Shown here: positions 22,565 to 34,694 of the stretch, piece after piece
How the letters are laid out: each line of letters opens with the position of its first letter
How positions within the stretch are numbered: position 1 is the stretch's first letter
Origin: Cladopsammia gracilis
Taxonomy: Eukaryota > Cnidaria > Anthozoa > Scleractinia > Dendrophylliidae
Length of the DNA: 64,000 bases
Assembly (NCBI GenBank): GCA_022457155.1
Contig: JAJGOT010000002.1
Coordinates: 533,501 to 597,500 of the forward strand
Direction: 5' to 3'
Program-made: the position numbers and the translations under genes
The notes under the pieces: generated by a model
The model's input: only the letters and a program-made list of their open reading frames with translations
Databases searched by the model: none
What the model was told of the DNA's origin: nothing

Positions 22565-23448
22565 TATTTAATATAAAAGTTAAAGTTGACCTTTCATGCA
22601 CGAGTGATTGCGAAGACTGGTTAAAGGTTTCAAATGATGACGTATAGTGTAGAAACGTTTGTGCCTTGGCGTTAGTGACGGATCACCTAGTGTGATTGGA
22701 AAAGCAACTGTACATCTAAAACAAATTATAACAACATATTGAATTAATTCTCGTACCTGAGGGGCACTAACAAGACCCTTAAAGCTTCTTAATGCACGAC
22801 TTCACTACTCCGAAGAGTTGTTGTTCTTGTTAAACAGGGGTTCTCCTCAAAAAGCCCTTATAATTAGTTTAATTAAATAATTATTATAAGACGCAATTTA
22901 CTACAAGAGGCAGTACAATGTCAATAACTTTCAAATTTAAAGTGTTGTTTAGTTGCAGTGCTAAAAAAAACAACATGAAGCGTCTTCTACTTCTAAACAT
23001 ACAACCAAATCAAAATGCTGAAACTTTATTTTAGTCGCGTTGTTTTCGCCTTGTTTCAGACATACACCAACGCCAATGTGAACGTCTTGGATCATGCCTG
23101 AGATAAGGAAAGACCGTTTAATCTTTTCATTGACAACATACTATAAATTTTTGAGACATTACTGCCTTTTTGAACAACCCTGACATACTTAAAATCAACT
23201 ACCAATGCATAATGAAATTCAACATGACAAACCTCGGTATTTTAAAGGATATAGATCCAAGAAATCTTAAAAAAAAGTAAGCACTGTAGTAAAAGATACA
23301 TGTATGTTTAACCTCATTTTAAAGTGGGGCTGTTTGGGTGCGAAATTTTTTTTTTGTCCACCTCTAAGGTGGAAATCTTTTTTTTTTCACTCGATGGCTG
23401 GAATATTTTTTTTCAATAGGTGAAACTTTTTACTGTTTTAGGCCTAGT
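22565..23448. other. No recognisable gene
   Basis: AT-rich intergenic sequence with T-runs at 23345-23415. Similar T-run phrases recur at 25345-25410, suggesting a shared repeat, but I could not delimit it. Confidence 0.45.
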
Positions 23449-23937
23449 TCATACGTCACATTGATATTTAATATTAAATAACAAGAATGAAAGCAGACTT
23501 TTATACCTCAGTGTGATTGCTCTTGAATGGTTTTGCTTCACTTGTACTGGGCAGTGTGGGGAATCACATATACTTCTATAAGTTGTTCCCAGAACCAGAA
23601 AGAGTCTAGAAACAAAAAGGTCCTCCTCATTCCCGTACAGATTCAGTTGTGATCTAGCCTGTGTCAAGTTGAACTGACCAGGAAATAGTTTCAGCCATTC
23701 ACACTTCCCCTCAGTAAACTTTGACTGGTCAAATAGCTTTGCGATGATTACTAGTGTCCTTCCATACAGTTCTGATGAATTTAGTATATGCTGCATTGCA
23801 TTTTGGTGATTCTTCATCAATGCGTAGAATATAGTTAAAAAATTGTCAATTGGGCAGAAAAAGGTGTTTGTCAATGTCAAAGTTCCTGAGAAGGGCAGAT
23901 TAACTTGTCCTCCCCAAGGTGGCACTTTCAATGTCAC
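23449..23937 (-). pseudogene. Fragment of a multi-copy animal protein, CPIDNFL motif
   Basis: The 162-codon minus frame contains VPPWGGQVNLPFSGTLTLTN, then CPIDNFLTIFYALMK, then FDQSKFTEGKCEWLKLFPG, YGNEEDLFVSRLF and a C-x4-C pair (CDSPHC). I recall this order, with a T-C-T/P-I-D-N-F-L core, in repeated cnidarian and fish proteins of unknown role that travel with transposons. The Cys-Asn/Asp spacing invites comparison with a papain-like fold, but no catalytic histidine is assigned. The reading upstream of the first methionine stays open for about ten codons, so the protein is 5'-truncated. Confidence 0.45.
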
Positions 23938-24251
23938 ATTGCTCTGGCTACCAGAGGAGGACTGAGGAGGTTTTAGGAGAGAATGAAAAAGAAGGCAGGG
24001 TCAAGGAAGATGAGGCTGATAAACAACAAGATTACAATGACGATGACACTGATAAACAACCAGATGAGAAGGAAGATAAGGCTGATAAACAACAACGCAA
24101 AACGGAAACTAGGGCTGATATGGACTGGGTCAGCAGGAGTAAAGATAAGCAAGAAGGAGGGGGAGAAGAAGAAGAAGTGAAAGAGGCTGAACGGTGTGAT
24201 GTTGAAGATGACAGTGAGTGGAGTGATGTAGAAAGTGATGGTGAGGACTGA
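23919..24251 (+). CDS. Acidic low-complexity frame, doubtful
   Basis: The 110-codon plus frame is rich in Asp, Glu, Lys and Gln. It has four CTGATAAACAAC-type internal repeats and ends in an acidic SEWSDVESDGED tail. It overlaps the start of the minus-strand relic. It could be the last exon of a gene or only purine-rich repeat DNA read by chance. No domain is visible. Confidence 0.25.
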   Translation: MALSMSHCSGYQRRTEEVLGENEKEGRVKEDEADKQQDYNDDDTDKQPDEKEDKADKQQRKTETRADMDWVSRSKDKQEGGGEEEEVKEAERCDVEDDSEWSDVESDGED

Positions 24252-25919
24252 AGGATATGCTGTTGGCTGTTTGGCAGGAGGAATGCACTACTGGAAGGAG
24301 AGAACAATTTTGGCTCGCCATTTCTATGTTTGGCCTGCTACTGTACATAGAATTATGTTACAAAACTTTTATAAATTAAAACAGTTTATTTGATGTTACA
24401 GTTAGTAGAAATGTTGCCTGACTATATGGAGTTGAAAAAAATCATTCAAAGTGTTGCAGTTCAAAAAATAAAATTGTCTGAAATAAATAAACTTTATTTT
24501 TCTTTGCATTATCAAAAATTAATATTACATAGGATAAAAAGAATGGTTCATATTTACATTGAATATTTATTTAATATGAAAAACAAAAGACGATATGAAG
24601 CTTGATAAAATGCAAAAATTAAACCAATATTTTGTTAAAGTTTCTTGTTTTCAACAATGACCACTGTTAGCTTCTTTTTTGTCAATGGTTGGCACATGGG
24701 TATCATTTGCCCATACTTGGTATGTATAAAATGTCACAATCAAGACTTGACTAGGAGATTTAACAGGCTAGTACTAGGAAGAAAGATCAAACTAGTCCAA
24801 AAATGTTTGCCTGTAATTTCAATGTTATTCACTATGTAGTTGATCTGTAACATTTTCACCTGCTCTGGGGCATACCCAGGAGTTTTGTAGGGGAGGGGGG
24901 TCTGGGTTGCTCAATTATAATAATTTATGTCAACAAAGAAAGTCAGTAATACTGATTTTATTGTGAAAAGCACGAAGCTTTATGGTAAAGAGGTTTGTGT
25001 ATATGTATTTACACAGGATACTTTGTTCCAAAAATTTCTTAGTTTGGTTCCTGAACCCCTGGAACCCTTCCTCCCTGGGTATACCCCTACCTGGTAAGCA
25101 ACTTGTGACTTTGATATTTGGACAGTAAAGATTTGTGAATAAAAAATGTTGAACTCTTCATTTTAAGTGTTAGGCCTACAACTGTATTAATCAAGGTTGT
25201 ATTTGACAATGTTTACTCATGAGTCAAGGTGTGACAAGGTTGTTATGAATAAAAAAAATCATATTTCTTATTTCCAGTCTGGACTTGTTATTCACTTCAT
25301 GGTTGATCTGTAATAGTTTTACTTGTCCTTGTCCTTGGGCAGTTTTTTTTTTTTGCGATAATGCGTGGAATTTTTTTTCCTTAATAATTTACTGGGAAAT
25401 TTTTTTTTTGCTTTTGCCCCACCCCCCCATCACTTTTCTAATGGTCCATCCCTAACTACGTTTGAAATGACAATACAAGGCCAAAACAGACCCAAATTTA
25501 AGGTGGACTGAATCTCCAATACAACCCCATAAATGGTTAAAATTTTTTCAGGGCCACAGGGCTAATTCAGCGCTTACTCATGAATTTCAGTACAGTGTAC
25601 TGCATAGACAAACGGATATCAAAATGCTGGAACTTTCTTTCTCTTAAGATCTGTTGGTTGGCCATCAGTCACTCATGTTTTTTTTAATCCTAAAATTCCA
25701 AAATTCTGCTAGGTATGAAAAAGACATAATGATATAAGCATTCGAGCAAAAGCCACATTTTTAAGTACGAATTTGTGTACTATATCATATCCGAGTCTAC
25801 ACTACAGTATAAGCATTAATCTAGCTTGATGCGTTTTGTTTAACTGTCTCTCATTTCAAACGGTTTATAATCTGTTCGACTGTAAATTTGCGCATAAGTC
25901 CCTTCCCAACTTAGTCTTT
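24252..25919. other. No recognisable gene
   Basis: AT-rich, with T-runs near 25345-25410 and two unrecognised plus frames at 24390-24839. No RNA gene seen. Confidence 0.5.
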
Positions 25920-26210
25920 TTCAAGAATGTCCTTGACATCAGGTTTTGAAATAGTTCCTCTCCTGATCACTGATCCAAATAAACAAAGTAGATCATTTTT
26001 TATGGGGACATCAATTTCATTTAATTTCTTCACAGTAGAGCTCTCTTGCGGTCACTATTTCTTGTTCATTCCACGTTCTTTCCTTGTCCTTTCTACCTTT
26101 GGGTTTGTATGGATATGCGTTATTCTCAGTCGTCGTGACAAATTGTCTTCCTCCGGTGCTTTCTTTGATGTCCTCATAATTTATCGAAATATAGCCGTAC
26201 GACCTATGCT
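25920..26210 (-). pseudogene. Possible coding fragment, two frames
   Basis: On the minus strand, one frame reads YEDIKESTGGRQFVTTTENN, then KGRKDKERTWNEQEIVTARE. After one frame change near 26030 it reads VPIKNDLLCLFGSVIRRGT to a stop at about 25922. The codon content looks protein-like, and a basic segment followed by W-x-x-x-E recalls Myb-like repeats in cnidarian element proteins. I cannot name the family. Confidence 0.3.
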
Positions 26211-27139
26211 CAATTTTTGATATTTTTAAATATACATCAACATCGATCTGCAGACATTTTTTTTCAAAATCTGTAACACAGATTTTAAATATTTTTCGAA
26301 ATTCCTATTTTTGATATTTTCGTTGATATGCGAAAAACTCTCACAGATTTTTGTTTTAACTTGAAAGAGCGTTAAATCTTATCCAAAGTTTGAAAGGTAA
26401 TATTTTGAGGTGGGGTCGTACGGGTGATTTTTGAGTAAAACGTCCTCATAGAATTATAACCCTGTCTTCTGACAACCACTCGGTCGCTTGTTTTAGCCAC
26501 TTGTAACCAGGGGTTGGTGAAATTACAAACATCCACTGTCTTGTACGATGGTTTGACTTGGTAATTGTTGCTTGTTCCTACTAATAGTCACCTGTGATAG
26601 ACATTATCGGAAGCATTTGGTGACCCCTATAAACTGTAGTAAGCCACCTTGATTGTGTCAGATTTGTATTTTTTCCACGTGATTTTTCAAGAACGTGGCA
26701 CGAATGAGTTTATTATTAAATAGTGATGCCACATCTTTGTTATTGTATGGTAACTAGCCTTGATTGATCGATCAATTGCACGCGAAAACCAGCTTCGGTA
26801 TTAGCCCGAATCAAAAAATAAAGAACTGTTGTAATTTAGCTAAATAAATAATTTGCAGTTAAGATACACGAAGATAATACATGGCATGGCATTATTCAGT
26901 TTTCACCATTTAAAAAGCTGGGTTTTTTAGTTTAAAACTGAATAATTTGGCAGATCAGGAAACATGTCATAACTCACCTTTAAATTAAAGCTTTCCAGAA
27001 AGGAATTTCAAATATGCATAATAAACAGAAAGCATCTGTTTGAAGAAGTGCGATTATAAACAAATAGTGTACAGCAGAAAATATTACATACAGAGCCTAT
27101 AATGTTATACCCTTAATGTTGGTATATTGTAATTGAATA
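26211..27139. other. No recognisable gene
   Basis: AT-rich intergenic sequence with no supportable coding, RNA or repeat feature. Confidence 0.5.
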
Positions 27140-27398
27140 AGTGTGAATATAATGAACTTGAACTTGAACTTGAACTTATGTAAGTAAAAATATATCTAAA
27201 ATCTTAATATTGTTAATTATGAACTTTCTTAGATAAAAATGTTTTAAAGGCAGTTTTAAAAGAAGAAAATGAGCCAGCATTTCTGAGAGAGGTAGGGTGT
27301 TCCATAGTACAGATGTGGTTTACGAGAATATGCGTTGTCCTTAAGTTAGCGTAGTTGACTTTATATTGAGAAAGAAGCAGCTGGAAGAGCGTAGACAA
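27140..27398 (-). pseudogene. LINE reverse transcriptase C-terminal end with 3' tail
   Basis: The minus frame 27398-27213 ends SLRNAGSFSSFKTAFKTFLS, which matches the 'LR-A-SFSSFK-ALKTFL' tail after the reverse transcriptase of CR1/L2-like LINEs. About 40 bases downstream is a (AAGTTC)4 run at 27153-27176, a typical short-repeat LINE 3' end. No catalytic residues remain. Confidence 0.55.
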
Positions 27399-29120
27399 GG
27401 GGTGGGGGGAGAGAGAATTCCCGTAGCAGCTTAATTGTTAGTCAGGGATAATTAAAAAGTACAGTTGATTCAACGTGTACTTAGTGTAGACTTCGTAGCG
27501 CTGGTGCTATTGGTAGTTATCAGACGGGTAGCAATATTTTAAACGCGTTGATTTTTTTTTCATATTTTGGTGCACCTTAAAAAAAATAATTGCCAGACTC
27601 ATGGTTGGTCACTTGGGATGTTGACTGTGACAATTCGTCTGTTCACTGTTAGTCTTATGAGGAAGACTGGTTACAAGCCATCAAATGTAGCGTGATGGTT
27701 GGCCTTGATCCGCATTTTTCCAGCGAGAAGCTTTTCTCTACTACGGTGCCGGCCTTCGGTATGTTTTTTGATCATGAGAAATCAAACTTTAAATCACTCT
27801 TTTAACAGTGTTATGTTTGGGTGAGGTCTTACGTGAGCCTTTTTAACCTCACCTGTGTACTAGTATGGGTCTTAACACATACATTCACCTTGTTTTGAAA
27901 CGGATAGCACTGGGCTACTCTGCTTCGAAAATGTGCAATGTCTTGTCCACTTCCGAGAAAGCAGTTTTCTATTTTTTTGTTTCGGTTTTGCATTTTGTGA
28001 CCCTTAATTCGTTAAAATAAGACAATTATTTATCAAAGTCATTAAAGGAACCAATGATTCCATTCAGGGGAAATTTCTTTTTGATTTTCTTTTTATTGAA
28101 ATACTAAAATAACCTCCTCTTTATTAACAGAAAACTGAAGTAAACCACACTGTCGGCCTTGACCATTACACAAGTGCCCTATTCCCCTTTGAAGAACCCA
28201 GTCGCATATCCTCTACAGCAAAAGATATTTATCTTAGCAAGACTCGTGGATTAATAGTCGTTTTATTATAGTATTTTTTGCTGTGAATAGCTTTTAAAAA
28301 ACGCAAGAAGAGACAGTTTTTATCGTTATTTAGAATGTGTTTGAACATAGGGCATTTATGCAACGCGGCAGTTCGGCAAATTGCAAATTCTTATATTTTT
28401 AAAAATCACTTTATAGCTTTTCCTTGCACCCAGTTTTTTTTGTGAAGGGAGATTGTTACATCATTTAGTACTGTGTGAAATTTCAACGTAAAATTTAGCA
28501 ATCTTGTGACGATATTGTCTTTGACGCTGCAAAATCGTTATTTTGATATGTCGAGCTTTTATCCAAACCTCGCAAATCCATTTCGAAGTATACAATACTA
28601 CGGCATTTTTCTGGCCACTTTACAAGAGACAAAATTGTGGATGATTAGTGAATGCCAAAAAACGTTGAAAGAGCTTGGATATCTCCCAATCCACACGAAA
28701 AAGCACTTAAAAGGCTGTTATATAATACAATCCACACGGTAGGGAAGTTTTGCAACGTAAAAATGGAAATTAAACCCATAAAAAATAGACGAATAAAGGT
28801 ATAAATCTGAAACGTCCTGTAGATGTAGAATGGAGCACTGTCACTTAGAAAAATACTTCAAACCCCTGTTTTGTTTGTTAGAAATGAAGTTATTAACAAA
28901 AGAGGAAACGTTGCCAAAAGTGCCCTACTTTCAATCTCCAGAGAGAGCGAGAGTGAGAGAGAGAGAGGGGGGGTGGGGGGGGGGGGGGTGGTAGTGTGGA
29001 CAGCGGATATCGAAGCGCTGTTTTGTTAGTAGGGATTAGATGCTTAGTTTGTAGTCTATTAATGCATGTGCTTTCATTTTTGTTTTATTTAGGAAAAAAG
29101 AGGAATAATACATGAGTTCA
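27399..29120. other. No recognisable gene; GA and G runs
   Basis: One unrecognised plus frame of 78 codons lies at 28506-28742. Purine repeats occur at 28940-28990: (GA)n passes into G7, T, then a run of about fourteen G. Confidence 0.5.
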
Positions 29121-29690
29121 GATTACAACAAGCAAAAGAAAAATTATGATATTGAATAATTAGTGCTATCATAGCAGTGAAGAATGTGACCTGTACCAAC
29201 GCAAAAACTGATTATCCGAGCGATGGATAAAAACTATGTTTGAGAATACCTTGTTATCGAATTTTATTTTTATACATTGGTAACAGTGAAAAAGCTTGAT
29301 ACAATACGAGAACGAGTTAACATTTTAAGCCTTGTTGTAATAAGATTACTCAATGTCTCTCATTAATTGGATTAACTCTTTTGACATTAATACAAGAGTT
29401 AAGATTACAACATGCATAAGAAAACTTATTATAATGTAAAATTATTGCTATCATAGCAGTGAAGATGGGATCTGTATCCACATATAAATTGATTACCCAA
29501 GCCTGCTACGCTTATGGATAAAACTATGTCTGAGAATATTTTGTTAGCGGATTTGATTTTTATACATTTTTTGGTATCAGTGAGAAAACTTGATATGATA
29601 TGAGAGTGAGTTACACTTTTAAACCTTGTTATAATAAGACAACTCAATGTCCCTCATTAACTGGATTAATTCTTTTGACATTAATGTCAT
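29121..29690. repeat. Diverged tandem duplication, unit about 285 bp
   Basis: GATTACAACA at 29121 and 29403 begin two copies that share GCTATCATAGCAGTGAAGA, TGGATAAA-AACTATG and CTCATTAA-TGGATTAA with scattered changes. Both end in CTTTTGACATTAAT. The offset drifts from 282 to 293 bases through small indels. I judge identity to be roughly four in five. Function is unknown. Confidence 0.7.
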
Positions 29691-29915
29691 TTGTGCTACT
29701 AGTTTTTTTGCACGGATGGTATTAGTTTTAAAACATTTTTCTGATTTGATTCTGTTCCTTTCATTTTCTTCTTTTTCTTTGTTCTTTTTAACAAGCATTT
29801 TTGCCTTCTCATTGACTTTTTTTATCTTTTTCCTTGTAATCCTTCTCCTTTTGGTTTCCTTTCTTGCTTCCATTTTTCTGATTAATTTTCCTTTTTTACG
29901 CAATCTCTTGCACAA
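29619..29915 (-). CDS. Small Lys/Arg/Glu-rich protein, unrecognised
   Basis: The 98-codon minus frame is extremely basic in its first half (KRLRKKGKLIRKMEARKE) and looks like one long charged helix. It is open without stops and starts with a methionine. It overlaps the second unit of the tandem duplication at its 3' end. Similar charged frames lie 700-1,700 bases away on the plus strand. It may be a structural or nucleic-acid-binding protein of an unknown element, or chance in purine-rich DNA. Confidence 0.3.
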   Translation of the reverse strand: MCKRLRKKGKLIRKMEARKETKRRRITRKKIKKVNEKAKMLVKKNKEKEENERNRIKSEKCFKTNTIRAKKLVAQMTLMSKELIQLMRDIELSYYNKV

Positions 29916-30025
29916 TTTTTTCTGTGATTAAATAACAGATTGACTAATAAAAAATATAGTTCTAATTTGTAAGAATTACTGAAGCTTAAGAAATTATAGT
30001 CAGTGAGCTCACTTAATAAAAATTC

Positions 30026-30397
30026 ATGCCAACCCTAAAAAGCAAAGAATGCAGCCCAATTTTCTCATCAGGAGTTCAGAAGGGTTACATGGCTAATAGG
30101 TTTTTAGGGAGTGGAGATGGTAAAAATATTTACTGTAAGGGATTGTGGGAGGGGGAAATGCCGACATGCTTTGAAATGAAGCAAGAACCTATTAACCTAC
30201 ACGTTTGGAACCAATGGCACCAATGGCTGAACCCTACGTGCAATTTGCTAAATAGGGGTGACATGAATAACAATTGTCAGAATTCTGTTACATTTAGAAA
30301 CCACTCACCCGTCTGCTCAGTACTGCCAGATGCGCCATCTTACCGACCTCCTCCTCGCTTTGTAACTTGTCTTCCTGATTTATGGCGGCGATTTTAA
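30026..30397 (+). CDS. 123-residue frame, unrecognised
   Basis: This plus frame has eight cysteines and a tryptophan-rich middle (HVWNQWHQWLNPTC). Composition is more protein-like than its AT-rich surroundings. It ends CLPDLWRRF. I recognise no domain. It lies between the basic minus-strand frame and the coiled-coil frames downstream, and could belong with them. Confidence 0.3.
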   Translation: MPTLKSKECSPIFSSGVQKGYMANRFLGSGDGKNIYCKGLWEGEMPTCFEMKQEPINLHVWNQWHQWLNPTCNLLNRGDMNNNCQNSVTFRNHSPVCSVLPDAPSYRPPPRFVTCLPDLWRRF

Positions 30398-30582
30398 AAA
30401 ATGGTAGGCATGATTTCCATGTTAAAACGATATAATTTGAATTTAACGTGTTAAGGTAATTTTGTGATCATAGAAGATAGAAACTTACCATTTTACGGCC
30501 TTGAATTAACTGGAGAGTAGTGGGCTCTACGAGATACAAAGGTTTTCATTCACTCTCAAAGGAAAACCGTTTGCTGTCGTAA

Positions 30583-30801
30583 ATGGTTCGTAATAATTTT
30601 TTGAAAAGAACAAATATTTTTGCTGATGAGTTTAGGTTACGTGAAGGGATGGCGATTGAAAATTTAAAAGATTCGAAAAAGAAGGCGTAAGCTAGAAATA
30701 CCTATGACAAAATTTTTGAAATGGAGTTAAATCACGAACGTAAAATTGCTAACGCAACGATTAAATTGATAACACAACAACTACGCTCTAGTAGGAACTA
30801 A
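30583..30801 (+). pseudogene. Small charged helical frame with one stop
   Basis: Starting at the ATG of 30583 the frame reads 35 codons, meets a single TAA at 30688-30690, and stays open in the same frame to 30801. The product is charged and helical (FRLREGMAIENLKDSKKK before the stop, MELNHERKIANATIKL after). Eleven bases separate its end from the next start. The product is not recognised. Confidence 0.3.
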
Positions 30802-30812
30802 AAAGTATAAGA

Positions 30813-31389
30813 ATGGCTTTGCAAAGATGGGAAAGAAATGGATTAAGAGCTAGAGGAATTACTTCGACTATACGTGCTGAATTACTGAATGTAAGTGATC
30901 CATTTGATCAGTTGGCAAGGAACAGTATGAACAGTTATAAATATGAAAAAGAAAAGTACATCGATTATATCGCTAAGGATGGGCAGATGAGACCAGTAAA
31001 TATAATAGCGGAAAAGAAAATGGAAGATAAGCGAGAATGAAGCAGAAAGCATTACTAGAGAAATCGATGCAATTACCAGAAAAAGGCTTGAGAGTATGAG
31101 ATCTGAGATCTCTGATATTAGAGACAAACTGGGAAAAAAGAGGAGAGGCAGACTGTATATGAAAAGGGGAATATCTGCTGCAGAAAAGAATATATACGAA
31201 ATTAGACGAAATATAGTAAAGATAATTGCACAGTTCTCTATAAATCTCATTGATGTCAAAACTGTTGGGATAATCACACCACACACCTATGAATTTGTTA
31301 TGTTTGCTCTCTTAATTCTATCGCTAAACTACTTCTCTTCATTGGCTGCTAATTTGCTTTTCATATCGAAAACCAATGTGACACATTGA
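30813..31389 (+). pseudogene. Coiled-coil frame with one frameshift, unrecognised
   Basis: The first part (30813-31040) begins MALQRWERNGLRARGITSTI and is rich in Lys and Glu. At about 31020 a neighbouring frame takes over with SITREIDAITRKRLESMRSE, a heptad-like coiled coil. It continues through a basic region (KLGKKRRGRLYMKRG) to a hydrophobic tail (FVMFALLILSLNYF) that could be a membrane segment. The composition continues smoothly across the shift, which argues for one broken gene. I cannot name it. Confidence 0.35.
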
Positions 31390-34300
31390 TCAAACCTGGC
31401 ACTTTGCGCAACATTCAGCAATTTGAGTTTGCTTAAGAAACACATCTGATTCGCTTATAATATTTATGCAGGATAATCTCGGAGAAGTTTTTCCATTCAC
31501 AATTTTTTCTAAGTACTAAATCTAGACTGCATAAGATCATTTCATACGCCAAAGATGATCTCTGCACATGTGAGATGATAACATGTGCAAAGTCATGCCG
31601 AACAATGTATCAATGAAAAGCGTAAAAAAACATACCTCTTTTTGCTCTTCTTCTCCTGATCCACTTGTTATGATAGCAAAGGCAGCCAGGAGCCGAAAAA
31701 TAATTGTGAATAACAGAATAATTTTCATGATGTTAATGATTTGGGATGACAGCTACAGCAGCTAGTGCAAGTACCGAAACTAATTGGAAAGCATGTGTTG
31801 TAATGTGAGCCTGTAACTGATGTCATCACTGTTGTCATGATATCAACAGGAAGACAACCTGATTGCAAGATTTGATTTATTTTGCTTTAACACAATTTTA
31901 TTAAGATTTTCTTGCAAAAATATAAAAAAAAAATCGAAGAAATAGAAGAAATAGAAGACATAAGTGAACAAGTATTGTCTAGTGTTAAACCAAAAAAAAA
32001 ACAATTTACTGCAAAATAAAGTGCGATAAAAGGTAAATTACACACTGTATATAAGATGCAATGTAAATAAATAACATGTCGGACGTTTGCTTTCAGTCTT
32101 TTTTCAGTTATGTCACGCAATGCAGTTTTGTTTGCATTTAAGGGGGTAGGGGTGCAGATGAGGCAATTAAATTGAAACACTTTTGCAAGTAAACAAAACT
32201 GTTTAGAAATGTATCAGCACCATTTCATTTTCTTTGTTAGTAATATGTTCTAAATTATATTAAATGGTAGCAATAGCCTTTTGTGAGCAACAATTTTTAA
32301 CTCCTCTCCCCAGTCTTGTTTTCCATATTCAATATTCATATTGGATGCTTTTTTCCTGTTTCCTAAATTTAGTTGACAACTATTTCCTATACATTTCTAG
32401 TAAACAACACTGCTCAACGTATAATGAGTTCGATCTCATCTTCAGATCCGGGTAAATTTCAAGACGGACTTGTGATTAGAGATGTCCTTTGTGCACAAAA
32501 TGTCACAACCACAAACTCCACGAACAAGTGCCTTCCATTTTTGTGTAATACCTGGAACTGAACTCGAATCTTTGATGTACAAAAACTTGCACTTTAGCGC
32601 CGCCTTCAATGAAACAAAGGCACTAGGTAATTAGCATAACCAGGTAGTGTTTACTTTTTTGTCAACTGCATTATTTAAACAGCATTTATTTTTCTTCTTG
32701 ACAATTGGCGATTACTGTATTTGACTTAGTAAGTTCTTCAATTTTCAGATATTCAACTTTAAAATCTGAGTGGGTTTCTAATTATTTTGCTACTGCCAAA
32801 AAAAAAATACTTAGGTTTACTTAGTTTGTAACACCGACAATGGATTAGCCAAACATTAGTCCCATTGAGTCAAATTTCAAATTAAAGAAAATGCAACAAA
32901 TGGTTCTGAAGTAAGGAAGAAAGAAGTCCCCCCCACTCCCCCCCTCCCCCCTCCCCCATGTATGGTACATATCATCAACGGAAAATTCACGAGCGAGGTA
33001 AATGGTCCCATGAACCACAGGTAACCCAAACTTACAGTAGGATTATTGACAAGTAGAAAACCTCCAAATAAGTGCTCTTTTGAGGCTCCCTCTCGGTCAA
33101 TTAAGAGACAAAGAAAACATCAGTTGCGGTCAGTGTAACGGTTTGACAAACGTTTACATCACTAGTTGCATTGTACAAATTTATATCTTTTGGTGGGGGG
33201 GGGAGGTGCGTGCATGTGGCGAATTTTAGACTGATTTTCCCTTTTTCACATGTTTCATGAAAACAGTATCCTGTTAAAAAAGAGGAAAAAAAGGACAAAT
33301 AACAAAATACCACAGTGATCTTAATTAGGTAAAAATCTAGTCATATATAGTGATGCCATTTCCATTTCACACATTTCGTTTTTACTTACTGTGCAACGGC
33401 GAATATATAATCTTTCCGGAGTAGAACAATAGAGAATGAAGGCACTCAAATGTGCTAATGTAATTGAAAAGTCTTTGTATTTTTTCTCCGCTGCAAGAGT
33501 TTTAGACATAGATTCGGTGTTTTCAAGCTCTATAGCCCTACCCCTACCATGCTAAAATGCGGACGAACGGCTGCACTGCATGACGACATAAATAACTGCT
33601 GTCACAATCACGGCTTAAATGGCCCAACATGTTTGTTCATTCAGTACTTCTCAAGCAGTGATTAGATTTATCTATTCGTTCACTTCAAACCGAAGAACAT
33701 TGGACAAATGCTATAGCCTTTAAATAAGATGCCATAATGCTGAAATGTGTCAAAAGTTTAACAGATGTTTGCGTGCGACCCTGCATGGCAGTCTGCGGCT
33801 GTTAGAAATGAACAAAACTAAAATACAATGAACACGGAAGCGATTTATACACAAAGATGGTCTCTGAATTCTGTCTCCTACCGCAAATGAGGTAAGGAAA
33901 TTCCAATGTTTTTCAATGTGGCTATTTTAATTTCATAATGGGTTAACACTGAAGCAGAAGTTTAATAGATTATTTTTGTGACCCGCAAATTGATAGTTGA
34001 CCTCGTAGGGTCAAATAACTCTAATTTTAACGAACTTTGAAATGCTCTCGCATCGCTCTGAATCATTTGCCCAAAGAAATTTTTACGGGAACCTTGAGAT
34101 CATCTTTTTAAAAATTAACCAACAGAAACTTAATCCATTTGAAGGTTTAGCACATGGTGAAAAATTGTTTTGTTTATGAGGTACTGTTAAAGAAGTAAAA
34201 TGTATGTCTTCGAAATAAAATTATTTTGCAAGCAAAGAACAACAAAATAATTCCCTAAATCACTCTACTAGATATTTAAAGATTGCAGAATACGATTTTC

Positions 34301-34694
34301 ATGTTTTAAATGTTGTAGCATTATTTAATTTTGCAAGCGAGCTGTCAAAGTTGTGCAATAATTTTTCACCTCAAATGGCGATTTTAACAGACTTTCGTTT
34401 TTTGAATTTTTCTTTTAAATAAAAAGATATTTGGCTGAAAAAGTATCAAGTGATTTTTGCTATATCTTAATCTATCTATGTAGTTCTGTATAACACAACA
34501 TTTATTTTCAGTGGCAACAACAATGCCTACATGTGAGTGTCATTTCCAGACTGGCTTAAAGTCCAGCTTAAAAAGATGTTAAGAAGTACCTTTTGGGAAA
34601 GAGACATACTATTTTTGTCTTGGTAAGAATGACCCCTAAAAAAAACCCTTAAATCTGTGTATTTTAATGTTAACCTTAGCAAAATCAAACGTTA
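31390..34694. other. No recognisable gene; C-rich tract
   Basis: Short unrecognised frames only. A C-rich tract of five runs lies at 32928-32957, and a ten-G run at about 33196. No RNA gene or transposase motif found. Confidence 0.5.

Noticed and set aside
23919..24251. Acidic nuclear protein
   Set aside because: The charge comes from purine-rich internal repeats; nothing supports a gene beyond open length. Kept only as a low-confidence frame.
29619..29931. Membrane protein on the plus strand (Phe/Leu-rich, 94 codons)
   Set aside because: It is the antisense of the Lys-rich frame; T-rich DNA always reads as Phe/Leu. Neither strand has a domain, and the minus frame has the better start.
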